Shown here in pieces: positions 12,190-17,931 of a DNA stretch of 17,931 nt; the first letter of the stretch is position 1; every line of letters begins with the position of its first letter. The stretch comes from CAYHIW01 sp964356745 (GTDB lineage: Bacteria > Patescibacteriota > Microgenomatia > UBA1406 > GWC2-37-13). A program made the position numbers and the translations under genes. Below the pieces are notes generated by a model. The model saw nothing but the letters and a program-made list of their open reading frames with translations. It searched no databases and was not told the DNA's origin. The DNA lies in contig CAYHIW010000021.1 in NCBI GenBank assembly GCA_964356745.1, positions 1 to 17,931 of the forward strand. The letters are read 5' to 3'.

Positions 12190-15011
12190 CATTATTTTTT
12201 TTAGTCTTTTTGACTAAATCTGCTTTTGCCCAATGTACAGGTAGTGGTGTAGCTGCAGAAATTTGGGGTGAAGGATGTGAAAATAACAGATGTTATGGTC
12301 CTGAGGGAAATGGTCAGTATTTCACAATAACAACCACTTGTAGTGGAAGTTCCGCGTCCAATTGCAGAAGACCATTTGTAATTTCAGCTACTAGTTGTCA
12401 AGATCTTGAACCGTCAGGATGTTTGGAAACTGGGAGTAGAGTTGATGAGTATACTAACTTTGGGTGCTCCTGGACTGGCTCTTCGCCCTCTCAATGCAGT
12501 TCATATCCTGGCTTGTTACAATCTTGTGGAGGAGCAGGTCAGTGTTGTTCGGGAGGCACAACCTGTGCTCGAAGCGCGTGTGCGAGCGGCTCATATAGAT
12601 GTCTCAATCCAGGATGCGGACCCCTTAACTCATCTGCCTGTAATTATGCCGTTGGGTGTTGTTCTCCTTATGAACCAAACTCGTTTTCTGTCTGCGCTTG
12701 TCCTTCGGTTAATCCACCAAACGCACTATCTCCTCTTAATGGACTCGTCTGTCCGGGCAATCAAAACCTTACGTGGAACGGCTCTGCTCCAAAATACAAT
12801 CTTCGGGTAGACGCCCCTCTTTCTCTAGACTATACGACAACCTGTAATAAGCCTTCGGGTAAAGACGGTGTCAATGGCGAGTGCGTTGACGGACTAAAAA
12901 AGACAAAATGGAAATATGACTTCACACGAAAAGGCCAAGACTATCGATGGTGGGTTCACTCTAACAATACCTGTGGTTTAAGTGCGCCGCGGGAGGGGAA
13001 TGTTACAGTAGCAGAGGATCCGGGCGATCCTTTAACTCTAAAGTTTGGCGGCCAGTCTCCTTTAGCAAATAACACCATCACGATTCCGCCGGGTAGTACC
13101 ACCATCTCGTGGGGACGACCGACCAATTATGCATTGATTAAAGATCTGGAGTATCAGGTACGTATTGACGACTCTATAAATGGTTGGAGTGGATGTAATC
13201 CAGCAAGCAATCCAAATGATGTTTGTCAAAATCAGACAGGACTGGATAGAAACTACACGTATAACTTCCAAGCAGGAAGGTCTTATGCGGTTCGCATTGT
13301 TTCACAATCACCATGCGCTGGACTAGTAGATGGAACTACCGCACGTATCTATGTAAATCAAAATCTTGCAGGAACACAACCAACTGCGCCAAACAATATT
13401 CAGGTTGAAGAAACAAACAACATCGATCCTAACACAACCCCAAATATTCAAACCCGCGATATTCAAGTAAGGTGGACTGCTCCATCATCTTGGGGAGTTG
13501 CCTCACCTGCTCCCAATAGCAACAACTATGCTCTTGTGATAAAAACAGTAAGCGGAACTGCTCCAACGGCTCCGGCTGGTAAGGGACCAACTCCCACACC
13601 ACCACCGCCATCCGGAACTGAGATTTATAGAGTAGAAAATATTCCGGGTGGGCAAGTTTTATTTGACACCGCAGATGCGTGTCCGGCTGGAGCCTCCTGC
13701 GATCCAGTTCATCCTTTAAAAGCTAATGCTCAATATCAAGTACAGGTTTGTGCGCGTAATGTAAACATTTCTAACTTTGACGGAACATGCAGTGCGCCTG
13801 TGATCTTTACCAAACAACCTTATCGAACCGGTACGTTTACAGGAAACTACTGGCTTTACAACACGAGCGCCTCGCCAAAATGTATGAGTCCTGGAGCGCT
13901 CAATAATCCATCCTTCACCCTAAATGGCACCAACTTCACAACTCCCACTTGTGACGGTGATTCTTCAAGCTATACTTGTTCGTTTGAACTTGACAATATT
14001 AACGCTGATCCAAATCCCTCCAATACTATCGCAAATTTATCTATAAATAACATCGGAGCGTACAACGGACTCTATTGTCCGACTGCCGCAACGGTTTGTA
14101 GCGCTGGTGGAAATCCTGTTATTTCAACATGTACGTCACCTCAACTAGTATCTAACTTTACTCTTGATCGAAACGTAGCCAATGTAGCAGTAACTCAAGA
14201 TATCTATATGGATCCTGGAATTGTGTCGTATTATAAATTTAAAAATGCCTCGTACTATAGTCGATCTGTAATAAACTCAGCTATTCCAACTACTCCACAA
14301 GCATATGATTCAGACGACAACACGCAGAAAAGATTTATTATCGGTGACTTAGACGGAACATACGAGGGTGTTGGCGTTGTAACATCAACAAGTAGTACAG
14401 GCACCAACTTTGGCTCTGCAACACCTCCGTCTGGTAAAGTCACGGAAAAGAGCTGGTTAAATACATCTTATATTCCCAATCCAACAACATATCTCGCATT
14501 CAAAAGCCGGGCACTCTCATCTGGCGCAACACTCATATCTAATATGGGTAGTAATCCATTTGGATCTGAAACAACCGGTATCTGGGTTTATACTCCACCA
14601 AGTGGAACTTTGAATATAGATGCAAGTGCTGGTAGCTTTGACCCCGCTTGGCTTAGCGGTAAAAGTATTGTTCTCATAGTTGATGGGGATGTAAATATTA
14701 ATCAAAATATTGATCCATCAGCTAACGGATACGTTGCGATAGTTGCAAAGAAAATTATCATCAAACAGGCTGCAACATACCTGCGTGGGATATTTGCTGC
14801 CGACGACATTGATCTTGATGGAGCGACAGATATAAACCCTCTTAAAATCCGCGGGAATCTCGTTTCGTTTCAACCACCCACCAATCTTAATATGAGAGCG
14901 CGCAGCACATTATCTCAACCTTCACTTTTTGTAGTATTTGATCCCGTCCACTATATAAAACTCTTATCAAACATTGCCACTCCTATACGAACTTTTAAAA
15001 TCAAACAGTAG
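12153..15011 (+). CDS. Large Cys-rich secreted surface protein, probably pilus- or cell-surface-associated
   Basis: 952 aa. A Sec signal runs to about residue 26 (SAFA before Q27). Residues 28 to about 200 carry about 22 cysteines, several as CC or CxC, in a Gly/Ser-rich sequence that is likely a disulfide-knotted module. Residues about 190-560 contain fibronectin III-like segments (for example TITIPPGSTTISW near 305 and IQVRWTAP near 430) and a Pro-rich stretch near 479. The C-terminal part (about 817-952: VLIVDGDVNI, YVAIVAKKIII, LRGIFAADDI, IRGNLVSF, FVVFDP) looks like a repetitive beta-helix module; from memory this type is frequent in Microgenomates surface proteins next to PilX-like genes. 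There is no sortase motif or terminal membrane helix. It overlaps the upstream gene by 37 bp; a PilX-like gene follows after 27 nt. Confidence 0.82.
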   Translation: MLTIYRWIILSLALFFLVFLTKSAFAQCTGSGVAAEIWGEGCENNRCYGPEGNGQYFTITTTCSGSSASNCRRPFVISATSCQDLEPSGCLETGSRVDEYTNFGCSWTGSSPSQCSSYPGLLQSCGGAGQCCSGGTTCARSACASGSYRCLNPGCGPLNSSACNYAVGCCSPYEPNSFSVCACPSVNPPNALSPLNGLVCPGNQNLTWNGSAPKYNLRVDAPLSLDYTTTCNKPSGKDGVNGECVDGLKKTKWKYDFTRKGQDYRWWVHSNNTCGLSAPREGNVTVAEDPGDPLTLKFGGQSPLANNTITIPPGSTTISWGRPTNYALIKDLEYQVRIDDSINGWSGCNPASNPNDVCQNQTGLDRNYTYNFQAGRSYAVRIVSQSPCAGLVDGTTARIYVNQNLAGTQPTAPNNIQVEETNNIDPNTTPNIQTRDIQVRWTAPSSWGVASPAPNSNNYALVIKTVSGTAPTAPAGKGPTPTPPPPSGTEIYRVENIPGGQVLFDTADACPAGASCDPVHPLKANAQYQVQVCARNVNISNFDGTCSAPVIFTKQPYRTGTFTGNYWLYNTSASPKCMSPGALNNPSFTLNGTNFTTPTCDGDSSSYTCSFELDNINADPNPSNTIANLSINNIGAYNGLYCPTAATVCSAGGNPVISTCTSPQLVSNFTLDRNVANVAVTQDIYMDPGIVSYYKFKNASYYSRSVINSAIPTTPQAYDSDDNTQKRFIIGDLDGTYEGVGVVTSTSSTGTNFGSATPPSGKVTEKSWLNTSYIPNPTTYLAFKSRALSSGATLISNMGSNPFGSETTGIWVYTPPSGTLNIDASAGSFDPAWLSGKSIVLIVDGDVNINQNIDPSANGYVAIVAKKIIIKQAATYLRGIFAADDIDLDGATDINPLKIRGNLVSFQPPTNLNMRARSTLSQPSLFVVFDPVHYIKLLSNIATPIRTFKIKQ

Positions 15012-15038
15012 TTTACAAGTATATGGGCTTGTTGTAAT

Positions 15039-15905
15039 ATGAAAATACTAATGAAACACGAAAAAGAGAGTGGACAAATTCTTCTTATTGCGATTATGCT
15101 TCTTGCAGTTGCGCTAACCGTTGTTCTTACCATTTCTTTTACATCCAAAACAGATACTCAAGTTGCAAAACTCGAAGAAGAAAATCAAAAAACATTAGCG
15201 GCTGCCGAAGCCGGCATTGAAGAAGCCCTCAGAAGCGGTACTACCGTCGACATTAGCACGCTCAGCGGACTGGGAACTTTTTCTGGCTCCGTCACAATTG
15301 ATAGCTCAACGAACACGTATTACGATAGGTCTATTGTTAAGAAAGATCAATCTCGCACTTTTTATCTTGGCTCCTACGATCAGACAACAACCCCTCCATC
15401 AATTATTTCGCCACCCAGCCCTTATAATGTTCGTGTTTATTATGGAGGTTCTGAAAAAAATCCGTCACATGCTTTTGTATGTGATAATATAGCTCTTGAG
15501 ATCTCGATTATTTCAGGATTATGTACAAACAGTGCCGACTGTTCGATTCGCAGATTCATATCCGATCCAGGAAACAAACTTGGGAGCACTAATATAGATG
15601 AAAAATGGAGCGGCCCAGTAACAGTTACATCAAACACCACTCCTTCATTTGATTACAGATGCAGCACGGTCCCCATCGCTATTTCATCACCAGACAAACT
15701 CATGCTTGTAAAATATCTTGTCTTTGACCCAACTGCTGAAGTCCAACAAACAAACCTACGATTTGATGGTAATGGAACCAACCTCCCCGTTCAGTCTAAA
15801 ATCGTGACCGCAGATGCAACATCAAAAACAGGAGCGCGCAAGGTAGTCGAGCTTATTCAAGATTATCCTCAGATCCCCGCAGACATCTTCGACATCATCT
15901 TCTAA
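15039..15905 (+). CDS. PilX-like type IV pilus minor pseudopilin
   Basis: 288 aa; an in-frame ATG at 15051 would give 284. The N-terminus is a prepilin-like leader KESGQ followed by a hydrophobic helix (ILLIAIMLLAVALTVVLTISF, about 14-34), then a helical stretch with AAAEAGIEEAL (about 56-66), the AAEA.IEEA pattern of the PilX N-terminal family. The position-5 Glu of major pilins is absent, as in PilX/GspK-like minor pilins. The rest is beta-rich and has four cysteines, three of them in CDN, LCTN and DCS (about 147-168). Minor pseudopilins of this type prime pilus assembly and display adhesive partners, so the 952-aa protein is a candidate tip partner. No pilus ATPase or peptidase gene is in the window. 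Confidence 0.78.
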   Translation: MKILMKHEKESGQILLIAIMLLAVALTVVLTISFTSKTDTQVAKLEEENQKTLAAAEAGIEEALRSGTTVDISTLSGLGTFSGSVTIDSSTNTYYDRSIVKKDQSRTFYLGSYDQTTTPPSIISPPSPYNVRVYYGGSEKNPSHAFVCDNIALEISIISGLCTNSADCSIRRFISDPGNKLGSTNIDEKWSGPVTVTSNTTPSFDYRCSTVPIAISSPDKLMLVKYLVFDPTAEVQQTNLRFDGNGTNLPVQSKIVTADATSKTGARKVVELIQDYPQIPADIFDIIF

Positions 15906-15914
15906 CTAGAAGAA

Positions 15915-15986
15915 ATTGCTATATTGCTAAATGGTTATATGGTTTTTTAACAATATGACAATTTAACCATTCAACCATTCAACCAT
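15915..15986. repeat. 72-bp octanucleotide tandem array with inverted symmetry (possible bidirectional terminator)
   Basis: Nine consecutive 8-nt units. The first four have the forms ATTGCTAN and ATGGTTNN; the last five are of reverse-complement type (NNAACCAT and NNNACAAT). 15931-15944 can pair with 15965-15978 at 12 of 14 positions around a 20-nt loop. The array fills the whole gap between two convergent genes. Confidence 0.75.
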
Positions 15987-15988
15987 TC

Positions 15989-16726
15989 TCAGACGAACTT
16001 TTCAGAAACAATTTGAGTCTTGGGAACGTTATTTTCGGCAAGATATGTTTTAAGCGAATCAACCACTTCAGCTGCGCCACAGATATAAAAATCGTAGTCG
16101 TACATAAAGCCAAGAATCGAAGAGAATCCTTTATGAACTCTTCCGATAATAAACTTTTTCTTATCTTCCTCAGCAACCGCGTCAAGATTAGTTTCTTGAG
16201 ATAGACAGATATAGAAATGGAACTTGGGATATTTTTGTGACAAAACATGAAGTTCATCAAGAAAATAAACATCCTGCATTGTTCTCACACCCCAGAACAT
16301 ATAGTAATTATGTTGGACTTCGTTATCGTTGTGAAACTGCGAGAGGATCATGCTTCGAATAGGCGCAATTCCCGTACCTGTTGCAAGAAATATCTTATCT
16401 GAAGGATTATCTTTGAGCGTAAATATTCCGGCAGGACCATGAAACTCAACCATATCACCAATCTTGAGGTTGCGGAAGTACTCGCTTGCCGCTCCGTCTT
16501 TTAATAATTTTGCAATAATGTCGAAGCTCTGTTTTTGAAACGAGGGACTTGCGATAGAGTACATTCTATTAACCGGATCTCCGCTTGGTTGTGGAATTTT
16601 CATGATAAGATACTGTCCGGGGACAAACTCAAGTTTTTGATCTTCAGGGAGGTCAAATCCAAAAAGCCACACATCAGGAGAAAGCTGCATTTTATACGCC
16701 AATTTCGTCTTATAAACATTTATCAT
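15989..16726 (-). CDS. FNR-type FAD/NAD(P)H oxidoreductase
   Basis: 245 aa, a compact ferredoxin-NADP reductase fold. The FAD domain has PGQYL (36-40), RMYSIAS (54-60, the RxYS flavin motif) and a phosphate-binding stretch near SEYFRNLKIGD followed by GPAGIFTL (97-104). The nucleotide domain has FLATGTGIAPIRSM (113-126), the FWGVR turn and the late YICGAAEVVDSLKTYL segment. There is no 2Fe-2S domain and no C-terminal Cys cluster, so it is not PyrK and not a phenol-hydroxylase-type three-domain reductase. It would pass electrons from NAD(P)H to an unknown ferredoxin or flavodoxin-like partner. Its ATG overlaps the TGA of the upstream ATPase gene by 3 bases (ATGA), so translation is likely coupled. 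Confidence 0.9.
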   Translation of the reverse strand: MINVYKTKLAYKMQLSPDVWLFGFDLPEDQKLEFVPGQYLIMKIPQPSGDPVNRMYSIASPSFQKQSFDIIAKLLKDGAASEYFRNLKIGDMVEFHGPAGIFTLKDNPSDKIFLATGTGIAPIRSMILSQFHNDNEVQHNYYMFWGVRTMQDVYFLDELHVLSQKYPKFHFYICLSQETNLDAVAEEDKKKFIIGRVHKGFSSILGFMYDYDFYICGAAEVVDSLKTYLAENNVPKTQIVSEKFV

Positions 16727-17931
16727 AGTTTGGCTCGTTGTGATACTTCGGCTTCTACTAATTCTCTTGGACGACCATATTTTAACCTTGAGAGTTGAAT
16801 AATTGCTTTTGCGATTTTATCATTCGCTTGGGCCTTCCATGCGCCAACATCTTTGGTTAGGTCAACCGAGAACGGTGGAACCGGTTCGTTATTAACGATT
16901 GTTTTCATGTACACGTGAAATCTCTCAATATTAATAAGATCAGACTCGCCAAATACCGGCTGGAACTCTCTTTGCAGATACGAAGCGTCTGTTACTCCGA
17001 CGCGGAATGAAATGAGCGTTCCAACATTTCCAAATACGGCGTTTTTGACTTCTTCTTCAACCTGTCCGATAAACTGGTTTGCCACAGTTAAGTTAAGATG
17101 GTACTTTCGCGCTTCAGAAAGAATAGTGGCAAAGTCGGGAGTTGCAAAGTTTTGAAACTCATCGACGTAGAGAAAAAAGTCTCGTCGTTTGTCCTCAGGG
17201 ATTTCTTGCCTGCTCATTGCCGCAACAAGAATTTTAGGAATAAGAACCAGTCCTAAGAAGTTTGAGTTTTCTTCTCCGAGTTTACCTTTGGACAAATTAA
17301 TAAGAAGAATCTTGCCTTCGTCCATTACCGTTCGGAAATCAAACGCCGAAACCGACTGACCAATAATATTTCTCATCAGTTTATTCGTCACAAATCGTCC
17401 AAACTTCGAGACGATGTAGTCGAGAACTTCTGATTTGTGAAAGTCTGATGTCTGCGCAATCTGATCGGTCCAATACCTTCGAATAATAGGATCTTGCACT
17501 TTGGGAAGAATTTCTTGAACATATTTTGCATCGGTTAAGATTCTCACAACCTCAATAAACGTGCTTCCTTCCTCAGACATAACAGTGAGCATCGCGTTTC
17601 GCACTGCGTGTTCGAATCGAGGTCCAATAATTCCCGTACGTTGTGGATCGTACAGCTTATACATGAGGTTAATAATGGCTGTGGTTATAAAATGTTTTTG
17701 TTCTTCGGTGTGCGCTTCAAGAAGATTTAAGCCCATTGGTCGCTCACCATCTGATGGATCAAAATAAATGACGTCTTCTGCCCGTTCTGGTGGGATATAT
17801 CTGACAATATCATCTATCAAATCTCCGTGTGGGTCAATAACGCAGACACCGTGTCCTGCCTTAATATCTTGAATTGCCATGTCATGAAGCAGATATGATT
17901 TTCCTGTTCCTGTTTTTCCGATAATATACAT
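16723..17931 (-). CDS. VirD4/TraD-like P-loop ATPase (N-terminus beyond the window)
   Basis: 402 aa visible. Walker A is GKTGTGKS (residues 5-12 of the visible part) right at the window edge, so the N-terminal domain, expected to hold any membrane segments, is missing and the first Met is internal. DPHGDLIDDI follows, then Walker B FFLYVDEFQNF and the ANQF(I)GQ motif expected of type IV coupling-protein and HerA/FtsK-superfamily motors. The long helical insert between the Walker motifs fits the TraD/TrwB all-alpha domain. Such proteins move DNA or protein substrates at the membrane, in conjugation or in a pilus or secretion apparatus. In CPR genomes related ATPases occur without full conjugation systems, so a role in conjugation cannot be assumed. 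No relaxase or VirB gene lies within the window. Confidence 0.85.
   Translation of the reverse strand: MYIIGKTGTGKSYLLHDMAIQDIKAGHGVCVIDPHGDLIDDIVRYIPPERAEDVIYFDPSDGERPMGLNLLEAHTEEQKHFITTAIINLMYKLYDPQRTGIIGPRFEHAVRNAMLTVMSEEGSTFIEVVRILTDAKYVQEILPKVQDPIIRRYWTDQIAQTSDFHKSEVLDYIVSKFGRFVTNKLMRNIIGQSVSAFDFRTVMDEGKILLINLSKGKLGEENSNFLGLVLIPKILVAAMSRQEIPEDKRRDFFLYVDEFQNFATPDFATILSEARKYHLNLTVANQFIGQVEEEVKNAVFGNVGTLISFRVGVTDASYLQREFQPVFGESDLINIERFHVYMKTIVNNEPVPPFSVDLTKDVGAWKAQANDKIAKAIIQLSRLKYGRPRELVEAEVSQRAKL

Noticed and set aside
15989..16726. FNR-type reductase as PyrK partner of PyrD
   Set aside because: It has no C-terminal Cys cluster for a 2Fe-2S centre and lies far from pyrD in a unit with an ATPase.
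1..17931. UGA recoding, as in Gracilibacteria/Absconditabacteria
   Set aside because: Recognisable genes end at TGA at normal family length (FNR-type reductase, ATPase) and no conserved frame is interrupted by TGA.

Overview
The window looks like a piece of a small, gene-dense bacterial genome of the Patescibacteria/CPR type, possibly a Microgenomates-like lineage. This placement is inference. It rests on the near absence of intergenic DNA, weak or missing ribosome-binding sites, -10 boxes sitting 6-10 nt from start codons, short degenerate tandem repeats, and several secreted Cys-rich proteins with no obvious family. There is no rRNA and no taxonomic marker beyond the housekeeping proteins. 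No intergenic stretch exceeds about 105 bp. The standard code fits, since several genes stop at TGA at natural lengths.

Layout. Positions 1-189 hold the 3' end of a PBP2-type transpeptidase, convergent with a membrane-anchored protein built of 34-residue repeats with paired cysteines (179-1267), which follows tRNA-Thr (1275-1347). A small secreted Lys-rich protein comes next (1381-1860). A pyrimidine cluster follows: pyrF (-) and pyrD (+) diverge from a 35-bp gap, and pyrC (-) is convergent with pyrD. pyrC is the last gene of a unit tRNA-His / 98-aa membrane protein / pyrC in which the first ORF starts on the base after the tRNA CCA. After an orphan gene (5264-5875) lies a methyltransferase gene with one or two N-terminal helix-turn-helix domains (5884-7080). 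It contains a 10-N assembly gap and lies between two copies of a 28-bp direct repeat. prs (7162-8169), an MBL-fold hydrolase and dnaB follow.

From 10323 to 15905 all genes are on the plus strand and encode exported proteins: a Tat-signal protein, a single-pass membrane protein, a 952-aa Cys-rich surface protein and a PilX-like pseudopilin. This looks like a cell-surface/pilus locus. An 8-nt-period palindromic repeat separates it from a minus-strand pair, an FNR-type flavin reductase overlapping a VirD4/TraD-like ATPase that runs off the window end.

How the genes connect. prs makes the PRPP used for OMP synthesis, and pyrC, pyrD and pyrF carry out three of the six steps to UMP (carAB, pyrB and pyrE are not here). 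The most interesting non-protein signals are the two tRNA-mRNA junctions, the pervasive near-leaderless promoters, the 7-mer repeats inside pyrC, the 8-mer palindrome, and the direct-repeat-flanked methyltransferase module.
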